Below, in pieces: positions 17,725 to 26,197 of a stretch of DNA of 47,368 bases (its first letter is position 1; each line of letters begins with the position of its first letter). Source of the DNA: Candidatus Amesbacteria bacterium RIFCSPLOWO2_01_FULL_49_25 (GTDB lineage: Bacteria; Patescibacteriota; Microgenomatia; CAZETR01; Amesbacteraceae); the NCBI GenBank assembly GCA_001773725.1, contig MEXP01000024.1, forward strand, positions 1 through 47,368, written 5' to 3'. A model generated the notes under the pieces. It saw nothing but the letters and a program-made list of their open reading frames with translations, made no database searches and was not told where the DNA came from. A program made the position numbers and the translations under genes.

Positions 17725-18363
17725 ATGGCAACAATTGCCTGTGTCTTTGCCCACCCCGATGACGAGGCCTTTGGCCCTGGAGGAACCATCGCCAAACTTG
17801 TCAAAGATAAAAACGAGATCCACATTATCTGCTGCACAGACGGCGACCATCAAAAAACCGGGCTAAAAGATGTCAGAAACAAAGAACTTCTGGATTCCGC
17901 CCGAATACTGGGTGTCACAAACGTCACCTTTCTTGAATTTGTGGACGGCGAGCTCTCCAACAACAAATACTCTCATCTTGCAAAAAGTATCAAGTCCGAG
18001 CTGGATAAACTCCACCCCAACACCATAATTACCTTCGATCCCAATGGCGTCTCCGGTCATCTGGATCACATTACCGTGACATCAATCGTCAATTACCTTT
18101 TCCCCCAGCTTCCTTATGTCAAAAAAATCATGTACTACTGTCTCAAAGATGTGGAGAGAGCCCAAATTTCAGACTATTTCGTCTACATGCCCGACGGCAG
18201 GAAAAGAACCGAGGTAAACGAAATAGTAGACATCTCCTCCGTCTGGGACGTCAAAGTCTCCGCCATGCACGCTCACGTATCCCAAAAATCAGACTGCGAC
18301 TGGATATTAAACATCCTATCCCAATTCCCCAAAGAGGAGTGGTTTTTAGTAAGATCAAGGTAG
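17725..18363 (+). CDS. PIG-L/LmbE family deacetylase
   Basis: 212 residues, normal for the family. Zinc/catalytic motif AHPDDEAFGPGG at 9-20 (His and Asp-Asp) and the second ligand motif SGHLDHI near 110, with CCTDGDHQKTG between. Family members remove N-acetyl groups from GlcNAc-type sugars (GlcNAc-PI, mycothiol or bacillithiol precursors, chitooligosaccharides); which substrate applies cannot be read from the sequence. Its stop overlaps the start of the transglutaminase gene by one base. Confidence 0.88.
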   Translation: MATIACVFAHPDDEAFGPGGTIAKLVKDKNEIHIICCTDGDHQKTGLKDVRNKELLDSARILGVTNVTFLEFVDGELSNNKYSHLAKSIKSELDKLHPNTIITFDPNGVSGHLDHITVTSIVNYLFPQLPYVKKIMYYCLKDVERAQISDYFVYMPDGRKRTEVNEIVDISSVWDVKVSAMHAHVSQKSDCDWILNILSQFPKEEWFLVRSR

Positions 18364-20150
18364 TGAAGCGTTTTCTTTTTTTCCTCTCCTCATTATTCAT
18401 AATTCATTATTCATCGTTCGCCTCTCCAACCGCGGCTTCAGAAGATTTCATTGTCAACCAGCAGATCGTCTATACCTACCAAGACTCAGGGTCTGGCACA
18501 GTCACAGAAAGTATTTCTCTCACCAATCGCTTCTCCACGTCATATGCCAGACAGTACCATCTCCGTCTCTTGGGAACCAACATCACATCTATTACCGCCG
18601 CCGACGTCCAAGGGCCGCTCCCAGTCGAGTTGACCGAGACAGAATCCGGTTCCCAAGTCACAGTTCAACTCCTCCACCCGTCAGCCGGCAAAGACCGTGT
18701 TACTCGCTTCACTCTCTCATACCCTGCCCCCGCGGCTATCACCAGAGGACAGGTCAAAGAAGTCTCCATTCCTCAAATTTCAGACCCTAGTCAAATTGAA
18801 AACTACACGCTTGTTGTCAAGATTCCTGGCTCCTACGGCAAGCTCGCTTACTCCAGTTCGCCCCCGTCTACCTCCTCAGATTTATTCTATACATTCTCCA
18901 AAGACCAGCTCATATCCCAACCGATCAAACTTACATTCGGCAACATTCAAGCCTTCAACTTCCAACTGGTCTTCCACTTGGAAAATTCATCACTCCAGCC
19001 CCAACTCCAGGCTGTAGCCATCCCGCCGGATACCAGCTATCAAAGAGTTTTTTATGACCTGATAGATCCCCAGCCTATAAACGTCCTCCCCGACGCCGAC
19101 GGCAACTGGCTAGCTTACTTTCGCCTTCCCCCCAAATCCCGCCTGGACATTACCGCCTCCGGACAAGCTCACCTCCAAAACACCCCCCAAAACCCGAGCA
19201 GTCAATCGGACCCCCTCCTCACTTCTTACCTCCAGCCAGACCAGTACTGGCCAGTCGACCACGCCCGAATTCAAGAAATTGCAGCTGGCCTTTCCACACC
19301 CAAGCAGGTCTATCAATACGTTACCTCTACTCTCAAATACGATACTTCCCGACTGGCAAATTCTGCCCGGCGGGGGGTCCTCGTCGCCTTAGACAATCCC
19401 GACACTAGCCTCTGCACCGATTTTACCGATTTGTTTATCACTCTCGCCCGCGCAGCCGGTGTCCCCGCTCGTGAGGTCAACGGCTACGCCTACTCAACCG
19501 ATCCTCAACTGCGCCCCTTAAGCTTAGTTACCGATGTACTGCACGCTTGGCCTCAGTACTGGGATTTAAAAAATAAAACGTGGGTCGACGTCGATCCCAC
19601 TTGGGAATCTACCTCCAAGTCAAATTATTTTGATCAATTCGACTTCAATCATTTCGCCTTTGTCATTCACGGTCAGTCTTCCGAATCCCCCCTCGCCGCC
19701 GGCCAATACAAGCAAGGATCAACCAGAGACGTCGCTGTCTCATTCGCCCCCTACAGATCTTTTGCCGCGTCGCCTCTAAAAATCGAGGTCGTCCCGCCGC
19801 GTCAAATTTTACCCTTCATCCAAAACCAAGCTCTGGTTCGCCTAACAAACACCCAAGCCTCCGCCATTTACAATCCTTCGCCGGTTTCAATCATCCCTCC
19901 TTTCGGCAAGTTTGAATATCTAGTCGACTTTCGCTCCTCCCCTTTCCCATGGCTTACGCCCACCGTCATCAGCGTTTCTACTCACGATGCATACCTAGAC
20001 TATAATATAGCCCAAAACCATTACTTGCTCTGGTATCTCTTACTCACAATTGCCGCATCCGTCACGCTCATCGTTATGGTCCTCTTTGCCCACCACGCCT
20101 GGAGTGTACATCATGAAAGGTCTAGGTGGACAAATCCTCTACGTAGGTAA
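18363..20150 (+). CDS. Secreted/membrane transglutaminase-like (cysteine protease fold) protein
   Basis: About 595 residues from GTG 18363 (MKRFLFFLSSLFIIHYSS), which forms a one-base overlap with the previous stop (TAGTG) and gives a clean signal peptide; the earlier GTG at 18339 would lengthen it without benefit. Large beta-rich extracellular region (30-290), then a transglutaminase core with Cys in DTSLCTDFTDLF, His in DVLHAWPQYW and Asp in WVDVDPTW. A C-terminal membrane segment (LLWYLLLTIAASVTLIVMVLF) and short basic tail follow. It probably crosslinks or cleaves surface proteins or peptidoglycan peptides. Its last 101 bases overlap the start of uvrC. Confidence 0.85.
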   Translation: MKRFLFFLSSLFIIHYSSFASPTAASEDFIVNQQIVYTYQDSGSGTVTESISLTNRFSTSYARQYHLRLLGTNITSITAADVQGPLPVELTETESGSQVTVQLLHPSAGKDRVTRFTLSYPAPAAITRGQVKEVSIPQISDPSQIENYTLVVKIPGSYGKLAYSSSPPSTSSDLFYTFSKDQLISQPIKLTFGNIQAFNFQLVFHLENSSLQPQLQAVAIPPDTSYQRVFYDLIDPQPINVLPDADGNWLAYFRLPPKSRLDITASGQAHLQNTPQNPSSQSDPLLTSYLQPDQYWPVDHARIQEIAAGLSTPKQVYQYVTSTLKYDTSRLANSARRGVLVALDNPDTSLCTDFTDLFITLARAAGVPAREVNGYAYSTDPQLRPLSLVTDVLHAWPQYWDLKNKTWVDVDPTWESTSKSNYFDQFDFNHFAFVIHGQSSESPLAAGQYKQGSTRDVAVSFAPYRSFAASPLKIEVVPPRQILPFIQNQALVRLTNTQASAIYNPSPVSIIPPFGKFEYLVDFRSSPFPWLTPTVISVSTHDAYLDYNIAQNHYLLWYLLLTIAASVTLIVMVLFAHHAWSVHHERSRWTNPLRR

Positions 20151-21312
20151 AGCCAAAAGTTTACGCGACCGCGTCCATTCGTATTTCGCGCCTATAACAA
20201 CCCTGGGGCCCAAAACTGCCGTCCTCGTTTCCCAAATCTCTACTATCGATCATATCGATGTCCAATCGGAAATTGAGGCTTTACTCCTCGAGTCCCGCCT
20301 CATAAAAAAATTCCGTCCCCCTTTCAATATAGCCTCCAAGGACGATAAATCTCCCTACTACATCCACATCACCCGCGAGCCGTTTCCCAAACCCATCATC
20401 AATCACGAGTCTGCCCGCTCTTTGGCCGGTCCGTTCCTCAATCGTCATATCCCTGCCAAAATCTTACGCCAGTTTCGACGTATCGCTCCTTACTGTACCT
20501 CCCCCCGCCCGGTGAGCCGCCCGTGTCTTTATTCCCATCTTGGTCTCTGCTCCCCCTGTCCTGCCGCTGGAGATGCTCACGGTTACCGCAAAAATATCAC
20601 CCGCCTCAAAAGCCTCCTCTCCGGTCAAATTTCCCGAGTTAAAAGCGAGCTCACCAAGCTCATGAATACTTCTTCCCACCAGCAGGATTTCGAAAACGCG
20701 GCCATATACCGAGATCACCTGCAAAACCTCGAATGGCTGCTGGCTGCACATACCTCGCCCGAGGAATACCTCGTCAACCCCAACCTCATCCAGGATAAAA
20801 ACCAATCCGCCCTAGAATCCCTCAAAGTCGCCCTTGGGGCATCGCATCTGGCCCTAGAATCTCTTGGACGGATCGAATTTTTCGACAATGCCCATCTCCA
20901 AGGCACCTCACCCACATCCGCAATGACAGTCGCCATCGACGGCCAGGTCACTCACCGCCACTACCGCCACTTCACACTCAAATCCGGAAGTGATGATGTT
21001 TCTTTGATGGCCGAAGTCTTAACCCGCAGACTCAAACGCACCGACTGGCCTACACCAGACCTCGTCGTTTTAGACGGAGGCCTCCCTCAGCTAACCGCAG
21101 CTCACAACCTCCAACCTACAACCTACAACTTACCCTCCATCATCGCTCTAGCTAAACGCGACGAAATTATCTATTTATCCAATGGTCAACAAATCAAATT
21201 ACCAAAGGCCCATCCTGGACTACTGCTCCTTATGCATCTCCGCGACGAAGCCCACCGCTTTTCCCGCCGTCTCCATCACCTCCACCGATCAAAAAAACTT
21301 ATGCTAAACTGA
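20050..21312 (+). CDS. uvrC: Excinuclease ABC subunit C, short form lacking the HhH domain
   Basis: Dual-incision nuclease of nucleotide excision repair. GIY-YIG domain at 12-90 (LPTTPGVYIMK, ILYVGKAKSLRDRV), Cys cluster near 150-175 (four Cys matching the cluster-binding Cys of E. coli UvrC, with Cx7Cx2C at the end), UVR motif near 215-235 (DFENAAIYRDHLQ) and RNase H-like nuclease with FFDNAHLQG, VVLDGG and LRDEAHRFS. It stops just after that, at 420 residues against about 600, so the C-terminal tandem helix-hairpin-helix is absent. Start is TTG 20050 or TTG 20086; either way it lies inside the preceding gene. No ATG is available upstream of the GIY motif. Confidence 0.9.
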   Translation: MPHPSRSSLWSSLPTTPGVYIMKGLGGQILYVGKAKSLRDRVHSYFAPITTLGPKTAVLVSQISTIDHIDVQSEIEALLLESRLIKKFRPPFNIASKDDKSPYYIHITREPFPKPIINHESARSLAGPFLNRHIPAKILRQFRRIAPYCTSPRPVSRPCLYSHLGLCSPCPAAGDAHGYRKNITRLKSLLSGQISRVKSELTKLMNTSSHQQDFENAAIYRDHLQNLEWLLAAHTSPEEYLVNPNLIQDKNQSALESLKVALGASHLALESLGRIEFFDNAHLQGTSPTSAMTVAIDGQVTHRHYRHFTLKSGSDDVSLMAEVLTRRLKRTDWPTPDLVVLDGGLPQLTAAHNLQPTTYNLPSIIALAKRDEIIYLSNGQQIKLPKAHPGLLLLMHLRDEAHRFSRRLHHLHRSKKLMLN

Positions 21313-21330
21313 GAGTTAGGTAACTCGCAT

Positions 21331-21741
21331 ATGTTCCGCCTGTTCTTCCGCTCCATCGCCATCAACCTGGCTAGCGTTTACCTTGCGGCTCAAGTCCTCT
21401 CCGGCGTCATCACCTACGTAGGCGGTTGGCAAACTCTCTTCCTAGCCGCCCTGGCCATTTCCCTCGTCAATCTATTCGTCCGCCCCGTTGTCAATCTCCT
21501 TCTTCTGCCCATCCACCTCATCACCATGGGTATATTCCGCTGGGTGGCCAACATCATCACTCTCTACATAGTTACCTGGATCATCCCCAACATCCAGATT
21601 CACGCCTTTATCTCTCCCGGAATCAATCTCAAATATCTCATCGTTCCCCCAATTCAATTTACGGTCTTTGGCGCCTTCCTCGTCTCCACCTTCGCCCTCA
21701 CCCTCATCTTCCACTTCCTTTATTGGCTATTACAAGACTAG
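21331..21741 (+). CDS. Phage-holin-4/YvlD family membrane protein
   Basis: 136 residues, four predicted membrane helices. FRSIAINLASVYLAAQVLSG, then SLVNLFVRPVVNLLLLPIHLITMGIF (typical NxxVRPVV...LPI...T.G.F pattern) and a hydrophobic C-terminus. Family function is poorly defined (envelope stress in Bacillus YvlD). It starts 18 bases after uvrC. Confidence 0.8.
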   Translation: MFRLFFRSIAINLASVYLAAQVLSGVITYVGGWQTLFLAALAISLVNLFVRPVVNLLLLPIHLITMGIFRWVANIITLYIVTWIIPNIQIHAFISPGINLKYLIVPPIQFTVFGAFLVSTFALTLIFHFLYWLLQD

Positions 21742-21762
21742 TTCTTGTATAATAACTTCGCC

Positions 21763-21975
21763 ATGAAAGAGGTACTTATTATTGTCCAAATAATCTTAAG
21801 CGTTATTCTCACATCTTTAATATTGCTCCAGGCCAAAGGCACCGGCCTTGGCAGAACGTTCGGCACCATGGCCTACCACTCCAAAAGGGGAGTCGAAAAT
21901 CTTATTTTTCGCTTAACAATCGTACTCTCAGTCACATTCGTCGCTCTCTCGGTCGTCAGCCAGCTCGTCTTGTAA
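21763..21975 (+). CDS. secG: Preprotein translocase subunit SecG
   Basis: 70 residues with two membrane helices separated by the conserved loop LLQAKGTGLGRTFG. Accessory subunit of SecYEG. ATG 21763 (MKEVLIIVQ) is preferred over the in-frame ATG at 21745, which overlaps a TATAAT box lying 9 bases before 21763. The next gene starts on the base after its stop codon. Confidence 0.88.
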   Translation: MKEVLIIVQIILSVILTSLILLQAKGTGLGRTFGTMAYHSKRGVENLIFRLTIVLSVTFVALSVVSQLVL

Positions 21976-23322
21976 ATGCCAATCTCCTTCAAAAAATTTA
22001 GATTCTTCTACCGGTTCTTCACCGCACTTGTCTCTCGCTACTATCCTCAAATTCTCATTGGCATTGCCGTCGGAGCAGCCAGCTTTCTCATCCTGCCCAA
22101 ACTCCCTCGAATTGTCATCTTTCGCCCTACTTCCACATTCGCCGTCATCGGCCGTTACACCACCTCCAATCTCCCCATTTTTATCCAGCGTCTGGCCAGT
22201 CTGGGACTCACCACCATTGACGAATCAGGCCTCCCCTCCACAGGCCTCGCCCAGTCTTGGGAAGCGACCGACAGCGGCAAGACCTACATTTTCACCCTTC
22301 AGCCAAATATTTACTGGCAAGACGGCAAACCGCTTAAATCGGAGGATATTAAATACAATTTCAAAGACGCCAGCGTTTCCTACCCCGACCCGGCCCATCT
22401 CAAAATAATCCTGCCGGACCCTTATTCCCCCTTGCCCGCGGTTATATCTACACCAGTATTCAAACCAAACTTTATCGGCACTGGCTCCTACAAAATAGTC
22501 AGTATCAAAAAAAATGGCCCATACATAGACTCCTTGGTCCTCAACCCCGTCGATCCCCGCTCCCGCTCCCCCAAACTCAAATACTATTTTTTCCCCACCG
22601 AGAGTCTCGTCCGCCTATCCTACAAGCTTGGTCTCACCGGTACTATTTTGGATATATCCGAGCCGCAGGAACTCGCCAAATGGGCCAATACCGACGTTAT
22701 CCGAGTCACCCACAAAGATCGTTACGTAGCCGTATTCTTCAACACCCAGTCTCCAGACTTTTCCAGTACTGCGGGCAAAAATCTTCGCTTAGCCCTGGCC
22801 TACGCCATCGACAAATCCCGCTGGCCCAACGATGACCGTGCCTACGGCCCCATTTCTCCATTATCATGGGCCTACAATTCCGACACCAAAAAATATGAGT
22901 TCGACCTCGACCGAGCCAGATCTCTCTTCTCCAAGCTGGACGAAAAGCCTGATTCTCTCACTATAACCACCGTCCCGGCTTACTTGGAAGCCGCCGAAAA
23001 CATCAAGTCAGACTGGGAGTCCCTGGGAATAGAGGTCAACATCTCAGTTTCGCCAGACATCCCTCAAGACTTTTCTGCCCTCCTCGTCGCCCAAGCCATT
23101 CCCTCGGACCCCGATCAATACTACTTTTGGCATTCAACTCAGCCCGGCAACCTCACCTCCCTCAAAAATCCCCGCATAGACAAACTCCTGGAAGATGGAA
23201 GAAAAACTCAGGATTTGTCTGCTCGCGCCGGCATTTACAAAGACTTCCAAAGATACCTCGCCGAAGAAATTCCCGCCATCTTCCTCTTTCATCCGCATTC
23301 TTACACTATCACCCGCCACTAA
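21976..23322 (+). CDS. Membrane-anchored family 5 solute-binding protein
   Basis: 448 residues; one N-terminal membrane helix (YYPQILIGIAVGAASFLILP) followed by an SBP_bac_5 (peptide/nickel type) domain: GLAQSWEATDSGKTYIFTLQPNIYWQDGKPL, then LRLALAYAIDKSRW and the C-terminal AEEIPAIFLFHP. There is no lipobox, so it is held by the helix. No ABC permease or ATPase lies nearby, so it may serve distant transporters or bind ligands alone. The ATG directly follows the secG stop. Confidence 0.85.
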   Translation: MPISFKKFRFFYRFFTALVSRYYPQILIGIAVGAASFLILPKLPRIVIFRPTSTFAVIGRYTTSNLPIFIQRLASLGLTTIDESGLPSTGLAQSWEATDSGKTYIFTLQPNIYWQDGKPLKSEDIKYNFKDASVSYPDPAHLKIILPDPYSPLPAVISTPVFKPNFIGTGSYKIVSIKKNGPYIDSLVLNPVDPRSRSPKLKYYFFPTESLVRLSYKLGLTGTILDISEPQELAKWANTDVIRVTHKDRYVAVFFNTQSPDFSSTAGKNLRLALAYAIDKSRWPNDDRAYGPISPLSWAYNSDTKKYEFDLDRARSLFSKLDEKPDSLTITTVPAYLEAAENIKSDWESLGIEVNISVSPDIPQDFSALLVAQAIPSDPDQYYFWHSTQPGNLTSLKNPRIDKLLEDGRKTQDLSARAGIYKDFQRYLAEEIPAIFLFHPHSYTITRH

Positions 23323-23816
23323 ACTTCACTAGCCACCACTACCCACCGCTCCCAGTCCAACCAACCGCCGCAGGTTACCAACACGATTTGCCTGCTATCC
23401 CCTCGGGGAGTATTAATCTCAGATTTCCCTCTCACCAACTTCTTCTCCACCACCCGGTAATTATTCCCGCTCCCATCGGACCACACAATCTTCACCACGT
23501 CCCCCAACTCAGCCTTTCCCAAATTTCCCAAGACCTCATCCGTATTATGACCATAGACCAAAAAGCTTCGCCCCATCTGCCAATAGTTAGCCTCTCTTTC
23601 GGCCAATATCCAGCCCCCTCCGGTCTTTCCACCCGGCAATATCTTTACCTCCACACTCACAGACGGTATAGCCATCGACACCGGCGTCACAGCACCCTGC
23701 TCCGCAACAATTGCATCGCCTTTCGCCACAGACCTATATTCCGTTTCGGCGGAAGTTATTTCTGCAGCCGCCAGCCCAACCACACACAGTCCAATGACTA
23801 TCGCCTTACGCCACAT
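23319..23816 (-). CDS. Sortase
   Basis: 165 residues. N-terminal signal/anchor (MWRKAIVIGLCVVGLAAAE), then a sortase beta barrel with catalytic His in VYGHN (near 90), Cys in VLVTCGG (near 149) and Arg in WERWVVVA (near 157). The start at 23816 lies inside the last codons of the LPPTG gene (11-base overlap), so translation is coupled and the two form an enzyme-substrate pair. The ends of this gene and the + strand solute-binding protein overlap by 4 bases. The subclass (D or E-like) cannot be settled by eye. Confidence 0.85.
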   Translation of the reverse strand: MWRKAIVIGLCVVGLAAAEITSAETEYRSVAKGDAIVAEQGAVTPVSMAIPSVSVEVKILPGGKTGGGWILAEREANYWQMGRSFLVYGHNTDEVLGNLGKAELGDVVKIVWSDGSGNNYRVVEKKLVRGKSEINTPRGDSRQIVLVTCGGWLDWERWVVVASEV

Positions 23817-24534
23817 ACCCCAGCCTCCGTCTACTGCCAATTCCGGAAATTCCCAAGGCCAACCATCCCACTACCACCATAGCCTGCCCTACAACTACCC
23901 ACAAATTACCAGTCGGCGGCAGCTTTGTTTTGCCCAAAACGGCAGGTTTTAAACTTCGCGTCACACTAGTCGTAGTATTAGTAACGTTATTTGTAGTGTT
24001 ATTGGTTGTATTATTCGTAGTGTTGTATGTGTTATTAGTCGTGTTGTTAGTCACATTAGTTACATTGGTCACAGAAGCAACCACCTGAACCGGTGTGGGA
24101 GTCGGAGTAGCGGTAGGTACGGCAGTAGGAACCGGCGTTGGAGTAGGAGTAACCGCCGCCTCTGGCCTTGCATCCTGCTTGCCCAAGCATCTACCGTTGT
24201 TGTCGTCTTCAAAGTCATCGTCGTTCCCGCAACCGTTGTTGTTGTCTTGATCGGCTTTATCCAATCCACCCTCGTGCCCGATCCTATCCTGTCCGTCACT
24301 GCCCCCATGCCTATTCGTATCCCCGTCAGGATCAGATTCAGACTTACCCTGGGTTCCGCTTTTCCCGTGTTCCTCGCTTCTATCCTTGCCGGAAGGGTGT
24401 CTGTTATCACCCTCATCGGGCCCAGATTGCGCCACAGCTCCGCTCTTCCACATCGGCTGATCCCATCTACTCCAGGCCACCATAAGCCACAGTAAAGTTA
24501 CAATAGATACGGCCAAAACAACCATTCTTCTCAT
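23806..24534 (-). CDS. LPPTG-anchored surface protein with Asn/Thr repeat
   Basis: 242 residues. Signal peptide (VVLAVSIVTLLWLMVAW), a highly charged stretch at 35-115 (Asp, Gly, Asn, Lys rich), a Thr/Pro linker (TPTPTPVPTA), then an Asn/Thr repeat at about 155-190 containing around ten NxT triplets. It ends with the sorting signal LPPTG near 205, a membrane helix and the stop-transfer SRRRLGYVA. The charged part could bind divalent cations; the NxT array resembles glycosylation sequons, but bacterial use of them here is speculation. TATAAT sits 6 bases before the ATG. Confidence 0.85.
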   Translation of the reverse strand: MRRMVVLAVSIVTLLWLMVAWSRWDQPMWKSGAVAQSGPDEGDNRHPSGKDRSEEHGKSGTQGKSESDPDGDTNRHGGSDGQDRIGHEGGLDKADQDNNNGCGNDDDFEDDNNGRCLGKQDARPEAAVTPTPTPVPTAVPTATPTPTPVQVVASVTNVTNVTNNTTNNTYNTTNNTTNNTTNNVTNTTTSVTRSLKPAVLGKTKLPPTGNLWVVVGQAMVVVGWLALGISGIGSRRRLGYVA

Positions 24535-24540
24535 GCCCAG

Positions 24541-24546
24541 ATTATA
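24541..24546 (-). promoter_or_regulatory. -10 box of the LPPTG protein-sortase operon
   Basis: TATAAT then exactly 6 bases to ATG 24534. Confidence 0.6.
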
Positions 24547-24637
24547 CTATAGGACTTACTATTTTGTCAAGTACTACAGGCCATTAACACAATTGGGTCA
24601 CAGTCAAATCCGGCAAGTAATCTTCAACCGGCAGGCA

Positions 24638-24643
24638 TATAAT
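24638..24643 (+). promoter_or_regulatory. -10 box of the ccdA operon
   Basis: TATAAT then 7 bases to ATG 24651. Confidence 0.55.
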
Positions 24644-24650
24644 CCATCCC

Positions 24651-25298
24651 ATGGATATTACCCTGCCGGTTATCACATCCGCCGCTCTCCTGGACAGCCT
24701 CAACCCTTGCGCTATCTCCATTCTCATTCTGACCATCGGGTTTTTACTCTCGCTCAAAAAAACACCCAAACATATCATGGCCATCGCCGGGATCTATATT
24801 CTGGGCATTTTCATAACCTACATTCTCATCGGCCTGGGCATTCTCCAGGCGCTGACCTTCTTCGGAATTTCCCGGGCCATCACCAAATTCGGCGCCGCAA
24901 TTCTTGTTCTCATCGGCATATTGGGTTTGGCCAAAGTCCCGCTCGGCATTCCCGGCTTTATTAAGCCCTCCTTAGCCAAGCTCATCCAGAAAGCCACCTA
25001 TCCCGCCATGTTTTTTTTGGGCGTTCTGGTCGGCCTATTTGAATTTCCCTGCACCGGCGGTCCTTACTTAATGATTCTCGCCCTCCTCCACGACAAGGCC
25101 ACGTTCACAAACGGCGCCCTCTATCTTATTTATTACAATCTTATTTTTATCTCCCCATTAATTTTAATTACCCTTACCACCTTCAACTCCCAACTAACTG
25201 CCAGGTTCGAAGCTTGGCGCAAATCCAACTCCGCTCGTTTCGAGACCTTCTCCTCTCTTGCCATGATTATCCTGGGCGGAGTAATATTCCTTCTATGA
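24651..25298 (+). CDS. CcdA/DsbD-type transmembrane thiol-disulfide carrier
   Basis: 215 residues, six predicted helices. The redox Cys pair is in DSLNPCAIS (helix 1) and EFPCTGGPYL (helix 4), the CcdA signature. It carries reducing equivalents across the membrane, most likely to the thioredoxin encoded just downstream. The next gene overlaps its stop by an ATGA junction. Confidence 0.88.
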   Translation: MDITLPVITSAALLDSLNPCAISILILTIGFLLSLKKTPKHIMAIAGIYILGIFITYILIGLGILQALTFFGISRAITKFGAAILVLIGILGLAKVPLGIPGFIKPSLAKLIQKATYPAMFFLGVLVGLFEFPCTGGPYLMILALLHDKATFTNGALYLIYYNLIFISPLILITLTTFNSQLTARFEAWRKSNSARFETFSSLAMIILGGVIFLL

Positions 25299-25762
25299 CA
25301 GACTTAAAATCCCTTCTCAAAAAAGTCGAATCTCTCAAAAAATCTCCGGATTTCGACCTCTCGCTGGAAGAAGACTTGTCCATCGCCGTCATGAACCTCA
25401 TCAGTCTCGAAGAACACTTCTTTTTAACCGCCGAAAAAACCGGCAAGAAAACCGAGTATCTCAAAATGATGGACGAGGTCCGAGAAATGCGAAAAACCCT
25501 CCTGGCCAAGATGATCCCCGCCCACGAAGGCGAAACCTGGTGCATCACCAAGCACCTGTTGGCCGCCACCATGCGCCTCATTGAAGTCGGTACTAAAAGT
25601 AAAGACCAAAACTACTTTGACTTAGCCTACAAACTGTACTCTTTATTCTGGGCCCTGCGCCTCAAACTCATCCAGCTTCCTCAAATAAAGCATACAATCA
25701 AAGAAGAGCCCTGGACCCTTCAAGACATCACCACCAAATTAGTCGATTGCTGCAAGGAGTGA
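25295..25762 (+). CDS. Unknown protein coupled to ccdA
   Basis: 155 residues, predicted all-helical and soluble. Starts MTDLKSLLKKVESL at ATG 25295, overlapping the ccdA stop by 4 bases; longer frames would sit inside ccdA. No membrane segment; Cys in ETWCITKH and VDCCKE. I do not recognise a family. Position between a thiol carrier and a thioredoxin suggests a link to the same redox module. Confidence 0.65.
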   Translation: MTDLKSLLKKVESLKKSPDFDLSLEEDLSIAVMNLISLEEHFFLTAEKTGKKTEYLKMMDEVREMRKTLLAKMIPAHEGETWCITKHLLAATMRLIEVGTKSKDQNYFDLAYKLYSLFWALRLKLIQLPQIKHTIKEEPWTLQDITTKLVDCCKE

Positions 25763-25774
25763 TGACTCCGCAGT

Positions 25775-25793
25775 CCTGAGCGAAGTCGAAGGG
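25775..25793. repeat. Possible dispersed repeat
   Basis: A 19-base sequence of the CCTGAGCGAAG..CGAAGGG type lies in the short gap before the thioredoxin gene. A variant (CCTGAG, eight different bases, CGAAGGG) occurs at 26650-26667 within a tRNA remnant. From memory, similar sequences are scattered in many bacterial genomes; copy number in this genome is not known. Confidence 0.4.
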
Positions 25794-25802
25794 CAAGGAA
25801 TA

Positions 25803-26165
25803 ATGAAATTTATAGTATCAATCATCGTTATAACTGTTATTTTTATCGGTGTCGGTATTTGGATCACCTCTCCAAAATCGACCCCGGAAACTTCAACACA
25901 ACTCGATTCATTTGCCAAATGCCTGGCCGAAAAAAATCTCACCATGTACGGCGCCGCCTGGTGCTCCCACTGCCAGGCCCAAAAGAAACTCTTCGGCGAT
26001 TCATTCCAATACGTGCCGTACGTGGAATGTCCAAATCAAGCCAAGCTCTGCCTGGACAAAGGCGTGGAAGGATACCCCACCTGGATCACCCAGGATGGAA
26101 CCAAGCTCGTCGGCGAGCAGTCCCTCCAAAGTCTCTCTTCAGCAACCTCCTGCCCCCTCCCCTAG
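25803..26165 (+). CDS. Membrane-anchored extracytoplasmic thioredoxin-like protein
   Basis: 120 residues: N-terminal helix (FIVSIIVITVIFIGVGIWI), then a thioredoxin-type domain with YGAAWCSHCQAQKKLFG (CxxC), a second Cys pair (VECPNQAKLC) and cis-Pro region GYPTWITQDG. It resembles the thioredoxin domain often attached to VKOR proteins. It would receive electrons from the CcdA-type carrier upstream. AAGGA lies 5 bases before the ATG. Confidence 0.82.
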   Translation: MKFIVSIIVITVIFIGVGIWITSPKSTPETSTQLDSFAKCLAEKNLTMYGAAWCSHCQAQKKLFGDSFQYVPYVECPNQAKLCLDKGVEGYPTWITQDGTKLVGEQSLQSLSSATSCPLP

Positions 26166-26185
26166 TACTATAGGCTTCGGTATAG

Positions 26186-26191
26186 TATAAT
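26186..26191 (+). promoter_or_regulatory. -10 box of the gene at 26198
   Basis: TATAAT then exactly 6 bases to ATG 26198. Confidence 0.6.
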
Positions 26192-26197
26192 CGAAAA

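Noticed and set aside
20050-20150. Transglutaminase/uvrC overlap as an assembly error
   Set aside because: Both frames carry meaningful sequence (membrane helix and basic tail in one, LPTTPGVY motif in the other), so a real overlap is the simpler reading.
23950-24060. The repetitive tract (attagtaacgttatt type) as a CRISPR or satellite array
   Set aside because: It has no regular spacer structure and translates into the Asn/Thr repeat of the LPPTG protein in a continuous frame.
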